Part shown: piece after piece, positions 1 through 8,255 of the stretch
Position numbering within the stretch: position 1 is the first letter of the stretch
Layout of the letters: each line of letters begins with the position of its first letter
Source of the DNA: Cyclobacteriaceae bacterium
GTDB taxonomy: Bacteria; Bacteroidota; Bacteroidia; Cytophagales; Cyclobacteriaceae
Length of the DNA stretch: 64,000 nucleotides
Direction: 5' to 3'
NCBI GenBank assembly: GCA_027533395.1
Contig: JAPZUF010000012.1
Coordinates: forward strand, 1-64,000
Translations under genes and position numbers: made by a program
The notes under the pieces: generated by a model
The model's database searches: none
The model's input: the letters and a program-made list of their open reading frames with translations, nothing else
Told to the model about the DNA's origin: nothing

Positions 1-137
1 CTATCATGTCATTAAAGAGAAATACCTGCAACACTATCTTGATGAGTTCTGTTTTAAACTCAACAGACGTTATAACTCAAATCTATTTGATAATCTTATC
101 CTTAGCTTAATTTAGTGGTAAGCATGCGGACTAGCAT
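1..137 (+). mobile_element. Right end of an IS1595-type insertion sequence
   Basis: The window opens inside an insertion sequence: the transposase C-terminus ends at 115 and is followed by about 20 bp that probably hold the terminal inverted repeat (around 117-137, containing GCATGC). Directly beyond it the minus-strand permease gene is cut off. The left end, target duplication and exact boundary lie outside the window or cannot be fixed, so the end coordinate is an estimate. Confidence 0.6.
2..115 (+). CDS. IS1595-family (ISXO2-like) transposase, C-terminal fragment
   Basis: An open frame enters from the left edge and ends with TAG at 113-115, giving the last 37 residues of a protein. The motif KYLQHYLDEFCFKLNRRYN, followed by a hydrophobic tail, matches the conserved end of ISXO2-like / IS1595 DDE transposases, where YLxEFxFRxNRR is typical. 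The catalytic DDE core is outside the window, so activity cannot be judged. The element sits against the broken ABC permease and is the likely cause of that break. Confidence 0.7.
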   Translation, partial: YHVIKEKYLQHYLDEFCFKLNRRYNSNLFDNLILSLI

Positions 138-1294
138 ATAATAAAAATAACAAATGCAAAATTCGTTGAAATATTAAAGGCAAGTGTTAAATCTAAAAAA
201 GGGTTGAGGAAGGTTAAAGCAATTTGCGCCAAACCCAATGCTAATACAGTTGCAAAAACTGTTATGAAAGTAGATTCACCCAAGAATTGAAAAACCAACT
301 GACTTTTAGAACTTCCTAAAGTTTTTCGAATACCAACTTCTTTCGATCTTTTTACGGCTTCAGCAGTTGTCAAATTAATAAAGTTGATGCTGGCAGTTAA
401 AATTAAAAAAAGAGCAACAATGCCTAAAGCTATTAAACTTTCTTTACCGACAGTATTGTAATTGTAGTTGCCAAAGCGATCGTCAAAATGAAGAGTTGCT
501 AAAGGTTGTGTGATGAAAGCCTGTTTATTATAATTTTCTTCTGAGTTATGTTTTTTATAGAAAGCAGGTAAGTTATCATCAATCGTTTTAATGCTTTCGT
601 TTTCTTTTAGTAAAAAGTAGCATTGTTCATCGCTCCAAATTCCGCCCCAACCATTTTCTTCAGTCTGTTTGCGAATGGTTTCAAAAGATAGAAAAAGTGT
701 AAAGGGTAAATCTGTATTGTTAGGTGGATTAGCTACAACAGCTGCAATCTTAAATTCCTTTTCATTAAAAATGATACTCTCGCCAATTACATCCTCTTTA
801 TCAAAATATTTTTTAGCGAGGTCTACACTGATCACAGCTTCGTTAGGCTCATCCAAACCTTTTGCCGCATCACCCATGATAACTTCTCTTGGGAAAATGG
901 TAAAAATGCTAGGTTCGGTATAAACTACACCTCTTTCTTCTTCAAATTTTTTAAACTCATCACTTTTTTGTGGAATTAGAATCAGAGCGCCAGATTGATA
1001 TTGCGTAAAGGCGACTGCTTCAGCTTGTGGAAAGTCAACTTTAAACGCAGCTGCCAACGGAGATGGAACGCCTGGTGTAGTAAAAGTACCATTTGTGCCC
1101 TCTGAAGTTGTTACAATTCTGTAAACACGTTTGTAGTTTGGATTGAAAGTATCAAAACTCAAATGATGTTGAATAATCAAAAACAAAAGGATACTGGCTG
1201 CAATCCCAAGTGTGAGACCTAGTAAATTAATGATGGATGTATTTTTTTGTCTTAGAAGTGTTCTGAGGGCAGTTAAAAAATAATTCTTGAGCAT
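131..1294 (-). pseudogene. ABC transporter permease (MacB/FtsX type), truncated by IS
   Basis: The remaining 387 residues show the N-terminal half of a MacB-like permease: first membrane segment (about residues 14-37, with LLGLTLGIAASILLFLII), the periplasmic MacB core domain (about 40-270) and the first FtsX membrane segment with the conserved EVGIRKTLGSSKSQL loop. Family members in Bacteroidota have about 780-800 residues with a second FtsX unit, so half the protein is missing. The frame ends in a stop at 131-133 that lies in insertion-sequence DNA. ATG at 1294 is chosen over an upstream TTG at 1315. These permeases work with an ATPase, often in antimicrobial peptide or lipoprotein export; this copy is almost certainly inactive. 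Confidence 0.85.
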
Positions 1295-1475
1295 ATTCAA
1301 TATTTTGCTGCACAATCACCAAATAACAGACCAACTTAAAATTGCCCAAAATTCTAACTTTTTACTTTATAAGGTGTGCATTAATAAACGCATTTGTTCG
1401 CATTCGGACGGTGATTTATCAGATTAGGAACTAAAAGAATTTGTATCTTGTTTAGCCTAAAGTGATATTTACGAC

Positions 1476-1646
1476 ATGATTCAGGAGGTACTAGTAATAA
1501 TTATTTTTGCAGTTGCTGTTTTCTATTTAGGTAGAATAGTTTGGAAACAATTTACTGCCAAACAAGCCTGCGCTACTGGTTGCGCAAAATGCAGCGCTGT
1601 CGATTTTGCAAAGATTGAATCAGAGTTAAAGAAGAAAGGAATTTAG
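1476..1646 (+). CDS. FeoB-associated Cys-rich membrane peptide
   Basis: This 56-residue protein has one N-terminal membrane helix (about residues 3-22, IIIFAVAVFYLGRIVW) followed by a short cytoplasmic part with CATGCAKC and a Lys/Glu-rich end. The layout matches the small FeoB-associated Cys-rich membrane proteins that sit next to the ferrous iron transporter feoB in many Bacteroidota. No feoAB is seen here, so the association is by family only. Its stop overlaps the stop of the convergent methyltransferase gene by a few bases. The role in iron uptake is not established. Confidence 0.75.
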   Translation: MIQEVLVIIIFAVAVFYLGRIVWKQFTAKQACATGCAKCSAVDFAKIESELKKKGI

Positions 1647-2326
1647 TTTTCTTTCCTCTCACACCTTATTAAGCACAATAAGCCGAAAACTTTTTCTTGT
1701 ACCGTGCATTCAAAGCCGGCTAATTCAAGCTGTTTAATTATTTTATCAAACTTACTTTTATCTACTAAAATTGATTTTAATTTTTTTATTGAAGGCTTAA
1801 TGTTTGATTGTAAAAGTGAGCAAACGAAAATTAGTAGTTCTAAATAAACCTTCAATAGAGATTTTAGCATTCTGTTTTCTGGTAAACAAAATTCAACAAA
1901 GCTTATCGTACAATTTTGATTGGCTTGATTAATAATTGTTTGTAAAAAATTCTTTTCAAAAGAATGAATTGCAATTTTTAACCCATAAGAACAAGTGATG
2001 ATATCCGATTTTGGATTGTGTAAAAATGGAAGCTTTAAATTATGCCTGATAAATCGAACACTGTTCTTGCAATTTTTACTTGAATAAAAATAATTGCATG
2101 AAATTAAATCAATTCCCAAGTATTCAAATCCACAGCTCTCCTTTATTTTCATTAAACTAAGAAGCTGCTGATTACCACACATCAAATCCAGAATTTTCTT
2201 ATTTGTTAATTCCAGATTGCTTAACATTTCCCTTCTTCCATATTGAAGGATACCAAATGAAACAATATTGATAAAGAGTTGATGCTTTAATAAGGGGTAA
2301 TAATCAAAATCATCTAATTTTTCCAA
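1643..2326 (-). CDS. SAM-dependent methyltransferase, UbiE-like
   Basis: The 227-residue protein shows a degenerate class I methyltransferase fold: motif I KILDLMCGNQQLL (about residues 44-56), motif II YLGIDLI (about 69-75) and a post-motif region ending in a LxxAGF element (about 206-211), as in UbiE/COQ5 proteins. Motif I usually reads GxGxG, so the SAM loop is divergent. No ATG is available before motif I; a TTG at 2326 is taken as start because it keeps the roughly 40-residue lead-in usual for the family. It overlaps the preceding gene by 17 bp, so translation is probably coupled. Substrate unknown. Confidence 0.65.
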   Translation of the reverse strand: MEKLDDFDYYPLLKHQLFINIVSFGILQYGRREMLSNLELTNKKILDLMCGNQQLLSLMKIKESCGFEYLGIDLISCNYFYSSKNCKNSVRFIRHNLKLPFLHNPKSDIITCSYGLKIAIHSFEKNFLQTIINQANQNCTISFVEFCLPENRMLKSLLKVYLELLIFVCSLLQSNIKPSIKKLKSILVDKSKFDKIIKQLELAGFECTVQEKVFGLLCLIRCERKEN

Positions 2327-3275
2327 ACGATTCAGCTTTTAACTTAATATCATTTAATACATGTTCATGCATTTCTTGCACTATATAATCTGTCCACCAA
2401 TGCCAATAAAATGCTGGTGTTATTTGATATTCGTATTTGGTTGTTGCTGTTAATAGGGTTTTATCATCTTCTAATCTCTTTAGTTTAAATTCTCCATAAA
2501 TAACTTTGAAATATCCTTTTTGATGTTTTGCCTCTACTTTATGAAAAGGGTTTGTTTCCTCCATAACTATGATGTCATCTAGAGTTGTAAAGCGCATAAC
2601 AGAATCATTTAACATTAAAATAGGTAAATCAACTTCTTCCTTATTTAAAGAACACACTAAACACCATTGGTTATTTTTATTTTGCAAATGCATGGCATTA
2701 GGATAGCTTATTCCATTTTTAAAGAAGATATTAGGATGTTCACTAAACACAAATTTCTCTTGAAGAATATTTTTTACTACAGGTAATGGTTGATTAATGG
2801 TAATGCTCAACAATGCTTCATCTTCAAATCCTTCATTGTTATAAACATCATAAAATATAAAACCTGAATTAAGAAAAACCACTAAGAGGAAAAATTGAAT
2901 TAAATAAATTTTCCTAATCAAATAACCAATTAGAAGGCCTACAAATGCAGGAAGAACAATTAGTCCGAGAGCCATTAATACACAAATTGCACCTTCTAAT
3001 CCGATTGCTATAAGTGCTGCAGAAATTGCAGATACTATGAACAAAACTTTAAAACATAACTTGAGCCAAGATACGCTTTTAGCAATGCGTGTGTAGAAGC
3101 CAACTGTTATGCCTATTGAAAAAGGGATAACCATAAAAAGAGACCAACCATACTCGCCACTTTTTAAAAGTAAAACAATCACTAGAAATAAGAGTATAAG
3201 TTGGATAGAGATAAAAACCTTAAGACCTTTTTTATCTACTTTTTCAATTTTATTATTTCCTTTTTCTTCTATCAT
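2310..3275 (-). CDS. Membrane protein with C-terminal SRPBCC-like domain
   Basis: The 321-residue protein starts with a short charged stretch and about five hydrophobic segments (roughly residues 18-150), followed by a soluble domain (about 155-321). The soluble half, with its long beta-rich stretch and a C-terminal helix containing EMHEHVLNDIKLKAES, looks like an SRPBCC/polyketide-cyclase fold, but this is a shape-based call. It is the middle gene of a three-gene minus-strand operon, 3 bp after the radical SAM gene and overlapping the methyltransferase gene. A role in modifying or binding a hydrophobic small molecule at the membrane would fit the neighbours, but is inference. Confidence 0.55.
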   Translation of the reverse strand: MIEEKGNNKIEKVDKKGLKVFISIQLILLFLVIVLLLKSGEYGWSLFMVIPFSIGITVGFYTRIAKSVSWLKLCFKVLFIVSAISAALIAIGLEGAICVLMALGLIVLPAFVGLLIGYLIRKIYLIQFFLLVVFLNSGFIFYDVYNNEGFEDEALLSITINQPLPVVKNILQEKFVFSEHPNIFFKNGISYPNAMHLQNKNNQWCLVCSLNKEEVDLPILMLNDSVMRFTTLDDIIVMEETNPFHKVEAKHQKGYFKVIYGEFKLKRLEDDKTLLTATTKYEYQITPAFYWHWWTDYIVQEMHEHVLNDIKLKAESFGKIR

Positions 3276-3278
3276 AGT

Positions 3279-4301
3279 TTACACCCAAACCTTAGTTCCT
3301 TCAGTACAATTTTTGCAAATTTCTATTTCTTTCCTATTGGTAAATAGCGTTTTTCTGAATGCTTGGTATTTTTCTCCGTACCAAATTTCTTCGAACGATT
3401 GTTCTTGCAGGTTGCCCATGCTGTATTGTGCATCTTTATCGAAACAACAAGGCAAAACTTTTCCATCCCAAGTGATTACACAGCTATGCCACATCTTCCA
3501 GCAATTATTATCAAATTGATTTTTGATTTGGTAGCGCCCATCTTTTCCTAATCGGTAACGAGCATATTTTTCTTGTTCCGGAATGAGTGGAGAGCCATTT
3601 TCAAAATCATAAATTTGTGCCGATTTTAATTTTACCTCATCTACACCTAATTCCTTCGCTAACTTATACACCTCCGGTATTTGATGTTCGTTAGGTTTAA
3701 CCACTAAAAATTGAAATACGATATATGGAGTTTTGCTTTTTAATTCTCGCTTTGCCTTTACTATTGCTTTTGTCCCTTCAATCACTTTTTCTAAACTACC
3801 TCCTATTCTGTAAGATTGATAAGTATCCTGTGTTGTGCCATCTATAGATATAATCAATTTACTTAAACCAGATTGAACTGTTGCTTCAGCACTTTTCTCT
3901 TTTAAATAATGGGCATTGGTAGAGGTAGCTGTATAAATATTTTTAGTTGATGCATAACTAACCATCTCTAAAAACTGATGATGTAAGTAAGGCTCACCTT
4001 GAAAATAAAAGGTGAGATACTGTAGATGATGCGCCATGGTATCTATCGTTTTTTTAAACAATTCAACCGCTAGCATACCTGTTGGTCTAGTGAAAGAGCG
4101 CAAACCGCTGGGGCATTCAGGACATCTTAAATTACAACTTGTTGTGGGTTCGAAAGAAATACTGATGGGAAGTCCCTCAATAAGTGGTGGTTTACCACTT
4201 TTGGCCTTCCGAAAACTATTCCAGATGTGAAAAGCATTCGCGGCACGCGTTGTGTCCAGCGTTTTTAGGAGTGCTAAACTGTTCAACAATCGTGTATACA
4301 T
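3279..4301 (-). CDS. Radical SAM/SPASM protein
   Basis: The 340-residue protein has the radical SAM cluster motif CNLRCPEC at Cys56, Cys60 and Cys63, with YFQGEPYLH downstream as the GEP motif that contacts SAM. The C-terminal region holds a SPASM-type set of cysteines (CWKMWHSC, then GKVLPCCFD, then EICKNC near residues 330-333) that would bind one or two extra iron-sulfur clusters. SPASM enzymes modify peptides or proteins or act in cofactor synthesis, but no small precursor peptide was found beside it. It leads an operon with the membrane SRPBCC-like protein and methyltransferase. Substrate unknown. Confidence 0.85.
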   Translation of the reverse strand: MYTRLLNSLALLKTLDTTRAANAFHIWNSFRKAKSGKPPLIEGLPISISFEPTTSCNLRCPECPSGLRSFTRPTGMLAVELFKKTIDTMAHHLQYLTFYFQGEPYLHHQFLEMVSYASTKNIYTATSTNAHYLKEKSAEATVQSGLSKLIISIDGTTQDTYQSYRIGGSLEKVIEGTKAIVKAKRELKSKTPYIVFQFLVVKPNEHQIPEVYKLAKELGVDEVKLKSAQIYDFENGSPLIPEQEKYARYRLGKDGRYQIKNQFDNNCWKMWHSCVITWDGKVLPCCFDKDAQYSMGNLQEQSFEEIWYGEKYQAFRKTLFTNRKEIEICKNCTEGTKVWV

Positions 4302-4345
4302 GCCTAATATTTTCTGATGGATTGTTATCTTTAAGCAATATTACT

Positions 4346-5506
4346 ATGAAAAAACTGATAATAACATTTTTGTTGCTGATTCCTTTTTTAGCTTCAGCAC
4401 AACCTGATTCTTTATCTGCGGAAGCAAAAATTTCTGTGCTTACTTTTGGCCCTTACCAAGGCGAATTGTATTCAGCATTTGGTCATAGTGCCATCCGCGT
4501 GTATGATCCAGTTCTTGGAATAGATGATGCCTACAACTGGGGTGTTTTTGATTTTGATCAGCCTAACTTTTACCTCAATTTCGCAAAGGGGTTTTTATAT
4601 TATAAACTAGGCGTGTTTTCATATGAACGCATGCGCGATTATTATGTATATTTTAATCGTTATGTGCATGAGCAAGTATTGAATCTGAGTGAAGAAGAAA
4701 AACAAAAACTATATCAATATTTATTGTGGAATGCAAAACCAGAAAACCAAAACTATCGCTACGATTATTTTTATAACAACTGTGCAACTAAAGTACGAGA
4801 TGTACTGATAACTGTTTTTGACAAGCAAGTTAACTTCGATGGTTCTTATATTAATACTGATTACACCATCAGGCAGTTAACTGATTTGTATTTACAACAA
4901 CAACCTTGGGGAGATGTTGGCATCGACATTTGTTTGGGTTTACCCATGGATAAGCAAGCTACACCGTTCGAATATATGTTTTTGCCTGATTATATCGAGT
5001 CAGGTTTTAACCATGCCAGTTTAAATGGTAAAGCACTTGTAGCCGAAACAAAATTAGTTTACGAATCTGTAGCCGAAGTAGAAGAGCGATCATGGTTTAC
5101 ACCTACGTGGTTATTCTCTGCATTGGCAGCTTTTGTATTTGTAATCAGTTGGGTAGATTATAAAAGAAGGAAGACAAACAAGTTGGTCGATTTTACTCTC
5201 TTTTTTGTGTTAGGAATAATCGGTTGTCTTTTGTTTTTCCTATGGTTTTTCACTGACCATAAAGCAGCAGCAGTAAACTTCAATTTATTATGGGCATTTC
5301 CACTTCATTTACTTTTTGCTTTTAGTCAGTTTGGTAAAAACAGTTTAAGCAAAATGTATACGACTTTCGCTTTGATACTAACAACAGTTACCTTAGTGGG
5401 CTGGAGTTTTTGGCCACAGCAATTGAATACGATGTTGATTCCATTGGTTATCTTAATTTGGATTCGATTGGCAGTTAATTATAAGGTAAGAAACCAAACG
5501 GTTTAA
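4346..5506 (+). CDS. DUF4105 (Lnb N-terminal periplasmic) membrane protein
   Basis: The start chosen is the ATG at 4346, which gives a clean signal peptide (MKKLIITFLLLIPFLASAQP). Residues about 25-215 form a DUF4105 domain with the conserved FGHSAIRV (His) and NNCATKVRD (Cys) motifs, a His/Cys pair reminiscent of NlpC/P60-like hydrolases. The C-terminal third has four or five membrane segments. The protein is 386 residues, usual for Bacteroidota copies. It is transcribed divergently from the radical SAM operon with 44 bp between starts. A periplasmic amidase or protease-like role is likely from family, not proven. Confidence 0.8.
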   Translation: MKKLIITFLLLIPFLASAQPDSLSAEAKISVLTFGPYQGELYSAFGHSAIRVYDPVLGIDDAYNWGVFDFDQPNFYLNFAKGFLYYKLGVFSYERMRDYYVYFNRYVHEQVLNLSEEEKQKLYQYLLWNAKPENQNYRYDYFYNNCATKVRDVLITVFDKQVNFDGSYINTDYTIRQLTDLYLQQQPWGDVGIDICLGLPMDKQATPFEYMFLPDYIESGFNHASLNGKALVAETKLVYESVAEVEERSWFTPTWLFSALAAFVFVISWVDYKRRKTNKLVDFTLFFVLGIIGCLLFFLWFFTDHKAAAVNFNLLWAFPLHLLFAFSQFGKNSLSKMYTTFALILTTVTLVGWSFWPQQLNTMLIPLVILIWIRLAVNYKVRNQTV

Positions 5507-5513
5507 GAAAAGA

Positions 5514-6767
5514 TTAAATATCAAATGTTATGCGAAAGGTAGTTCCTTTTTTTACTTCCGATTCAATCGTGATTTGACCGTGCATCTTCTCAACCATTTC
5601 TTTTACAATATATAAACCTAATCCCGAACCTTGCGATTGTTCCGTGGCACGATAAAACATAGTGAATATTTTCGACTGATGTTCTTCTCCAATTCCAATG
5701 CCATTATCTTTTATGGTAATGATAACTTTGTGAGGCAACGTTTGGCACGTAATGGAAACATAGGATTCATCTTTTTCCCAGTCGCTGTATTTAATTGCAT
5801 TTGAGATTAAATTATTAAGAACAATTTTCAACCTACTTTTATCAAGAAAGATTTCTTTATCTATTTTATAATTTGTCTTAAATGTAATTTTATTTGCGTT
5901 CTCCAGGTATTTTAGATTATCGATTACTTCCTGTACGATTTCCGGCAATTCTATTTTTTCTAATGCGATGGAAGTGCTTGCATTTCTACTGTAGTCAATA
6001 ATCTCACGGATAAAATCATCTAATTTATTTACCCTTTGCTCAATGTGTTTTAAATATTCTTGTGTTGCTTTTGGATCTTGCTCCAGGTTAGCCACCATTA
6101 CCAAGCCTTTGATAGAAGCAAGTGGAGCACGCAAATCATGTGATACGCTATACACAAAACGATCTAATTCCTGATTGGCTTTCTTTAATTCTTCTTGCTG
6201 TTTAAGCAAAGCTATTTCAGCTTCATTGTTGATTTTAGAAAGTGTAAAAATGGTAAATGCCAAAGTTAAGAATGATGAAATAACATTGATGGCTGTTGAT
6301 ATTGGATCTCTTTTTGGTGTTCCAATGGCATTAATCCATTTAATCTGATAACTATGATATTCTAAGTAAACAGTCATCGATAATAAAATAAATAACATGC
6401 CATATAAAACGAATTTGTTTTTATTTCCCATTACCAAAATCATGATGGCAGTAAAAGGAAAAAAGGTTAGCGCAACACTATTACGCGAATAAGTAGCTGC
6501 TGAAAAATAAAAAATGATCGAACTGATTAAACTGAAGTAGATGATTTTAGAAAGCAAATGAAAATTCCTAACATTCAAAAAATAGGAAATTCCAAAAACG
6601 ATAATTACAATTAAATCGAGCAGGATAACAATCCAATCGTCTTGTAAATCTTCAATCAGATTTAGCATCATTAAAATAGTAGAGAAAAGAATGACTCTCG
6701 AGAATAATGTGTTACATCTTTCTTCGTAATCAACAGGTAATGCTAGCTGGGAGGAATTTTTCTGCAT
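5514..6767 (-). CDS. Membrane-bound sensor histidine kinase
   Basis: The 417-residue protein has about six membrane helices in the first 180 residues, a short coiled coil, then a HisKA domain with the H-box FVYSVSHDLRAPLASIKG and a HATPase_c domain with N-box (NNLISNAIKYSDW), G1 (DNGIGIG), F-box (FTMFYRATEQSQGSGLGLYIVK) and a complete C-terminus. The sensor half is unrecognised. ATG at 6767 is preferred to an in-frame TTG at 6800, which lies on the lpdA terminator. No response regulator gene is adjacent, so it is an orphan kinase in this window. Confidence 0.88.
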   Translation of the reverse strand: MQKNSSQLALPVDYEERCNTLFSRVILFSTILMMLNLIEDLQDDWIVILLDLIVIIVFGISYFLNVRNFHLLSKIIYFSLISSIIFYFSAATYSRNSVALTFFPFTAIMILVMGNKNKFVLYGMLFILLSMTVYLEYHSYQIKWINAIGTPKRDPISTAINVISSFLTLAFTIFTLSKINNEAEIALLKQQEELKKANQELDRFVYSVSHDLRAPLASIKGLVMVANLEQDPKATQEYLKHIEQRVNKLDDFIREIIDYSRNASTSIALEKIELPEIVQEVIDNLKYLENANKITFKTNYKIDKEIFLDKSRLKIVLNNLISNAIKYSDWEKDESYVSITCQTLPHKVIITIKDNGIGIGEEHQSKIFTMFYRATEQSQGSGLGLYIVKEMVEKMHGQITIESEVKKGTTFRITFDI

Positions 6768-6798
6768 CGTCAATGAAAGTACAGAAATAATCAGAAAC

Positions 6799-6820
6799 AA
6801 AAAAGGGGCTTTCGCCCCTC
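6799..6820 (-). terminator. Rho-independent terminator of sucA-sucB-lpdA
   Basis: A GGGGC stem (6805-6809), four-base loop and GCCCC (6814-6818) are followed on the minus strand by six T residues. It lies 18 bp after the lpdA stop and ends the 2-oxoglutarate dehydrogenase operon. Confidence 0.9.
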
Positions 6821-6837
6821 AATTGATTTTCTAATGT

Positions 6838-8235
6838 TTACATGTGGATTGGTCGGGCAGCGGTTGCGGCTAAGCAGGCTTCTTTAACTGCTTCCATATA
6901 AGTTGGATGTGCGTGACTCATTCTTGCCACATCTTCTGCTGATGCGCGATATTCCATGGCAACAACTCCGGCTGCAATCATATCCGCAGCTCTTGCTCCA
7001 ATGATATGAACACCTAAAATTTCATCTGTATTTTTATCAGCTAAAATTTTTACTAGTCCATCTAAATCCATACTGGCACGTGCACGGCCTAAAGCTTTAT
7101 AAGGGAATGAACCAGTTTTATAGGCACGACTCTGTTCTTTCAATTGTTCTTCTGTGTAACCCACACTCGCCACTTCAGGCCAAGTGTAAACAACACCAGG
7201 AATTAGATTGTAATTAATATGAGGTTTTTGCCCTGCCAGGTATTCGGCAACCATCACACCTTCTTCCTCTGCCTTGTGTGCCAGCATGGCACCACGTACT
7301 ACATCTCCTATAGCGTAAACGTTATCAACAGTTGTTTGCAAGTGGTCGTTAACCGGAATTTTTCCTTTATCTAATGCAATGCCGATTTTCTCCAATCCAA
7401 GTCCGTCCGTGTAAGCCCTTCTTCCAATGCTCACTAAACAATAATCGCCTTTCAATTCAATAGCAGCACCACCATTTTTAGGTTCAGCTTTTACAATTAC
7501 TTCCTTGCCTTTGTTTTCAACAGCAGTTACTTTATGGCCGAGGAAAAATTCCATGCCTAGTTTCTTGGTTGCCTTTTGTAATTCTTTACCCATGGTTAAA
7601 TCCATCGTTGGGATTAAGCTATCTAAAAATTCAACCACTGTAACTTTTGCACCGATGCGTGCATACACAGAACCTAACTCCATTCCAATAACACCACCTC
7701 CAATGACTATCATGTGTTTAGGTACTTCTTGTAACTCCAAGGCTTCGGTACTCGAAATAATTCTTTTCTTGTCGAATGCTGCGAAGGGCAAAGGAGTAGG
7801 TTTAGAACCTGTTGCAATAATTACTTTTTCTGTTGTAATGTTCTTCGTTCCTTCAGCAGAAGTTATCGCAATGGTATTTTTATCAATAATAGAACCTACC
7901 CCTGTATGAACATCTATTTTGTTTTTCTTCATCAGAAAGGCAATACCATCTACATTAGCTTTTACAACTTCGCGCTTTCTTTTGATCATTTGTGGCAGAT
8001 TAACTACCGGTGTTGGTATATCAATACCATGTTCCTTAAAAGTATGTCCGGCATTATAAAAATGTTCGGATGAATCTAATAAAGCTTTAGAGGGTATACA
8101 CCCAACGTTGAGACAGGTGCCACCTAAGGTTGGGTATTTTTCGATGAGCGCAACCTTCATTCCTAATTGAGCACAACGAATGGCTGCGACATAGCCACCG
8201 GGACCAGAACCAATAACAGTTACTTGATATTGCAT
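6838..8235 (-). CDS. lpdA: Dihydrolipoyl dehydrogenase (E3)
   Basis: This 465-residue flavoprotein reoxidises the dihydrolipoyl group of 2-oxoacid dehydrogenase complexes, passing electrons to NAD. It shows the FAD-binding GSGPGGYVAA at residue 9 onward, the redox disulfide GGTCLNVGCIPSKALL, the NAD-binding GGGVIGMELGSVYARIG, the second FAD motif VYAIGDV, and the C-terminal HAHPTYMEAV with the catalytic His-Glu pair supplied to the partner subunit. It is the last gene of the sucA-sucB-lpdA operon, 20 bp after sucB, and probably also serves pyruvate dehydrogenase, though that complex is not in the window. Confidence 0.97.
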   Translation of the reverse strand: MQYQVTVIGSGPGGYVAAIRCAQLGMKVALIEKYPTLGGTCLNVGCIPSKALLDSSEHFYNAGHTFKEHGIDIPTPVVNLPQMIKRKREVVKANVDGIAFLMKKNKIDVHTGVGSIIDKNTIAITSAEGTKNITTEKVIIATGSKPTPLPFAAFDKKRIISSTEALELQEVPKHMIVIGGGVIGMELGSVYARIGAKVTVVEFLDSLIPTMDLTMGKELQKATKKLGMEFFLGHKVTAVENKGKEVIVKAEPKNGGAAIELKGDYCLVSIGRRAYTDGLGLEKIGIALDKGKIPVNDHLQTTVDNVYAIGDVVRGAMLAHKAEEEGVMVAEYLAGQKPHINYNLIPGVVYTWPEVASVGYTEEQLKEQSRAYKTGSFPYKALGRARASMDLDGLVKILADKNTDEILGVHIIGARAADMIAAGVVAMEYRASAEDVARMSHAHPTYMEAVKEACLAATAARPIHM

Positions 8236-8255
8236 GACAGAATATTTTTATTTTA

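Noticed and set aside
4184-4345. Long N-terminal extension of the DUF4105 protein
   Set aside because: It overlaps the divergent radical SAM gene and would hide the clear signal peptide starting at 4346.
6768-6800. TTG start for the histidine kinase
   Set aside because: It lies on the lpdA terminator. The ATG at 6767 is preferred.
7505-7909. Open frame opposite lpdA (and similar frames opposite sucA, sucB, dnaK, lysC, prfC)
   Set aside because: These follow the reading phase of strongly conserved genes on the other strand and show no domain features of their own.
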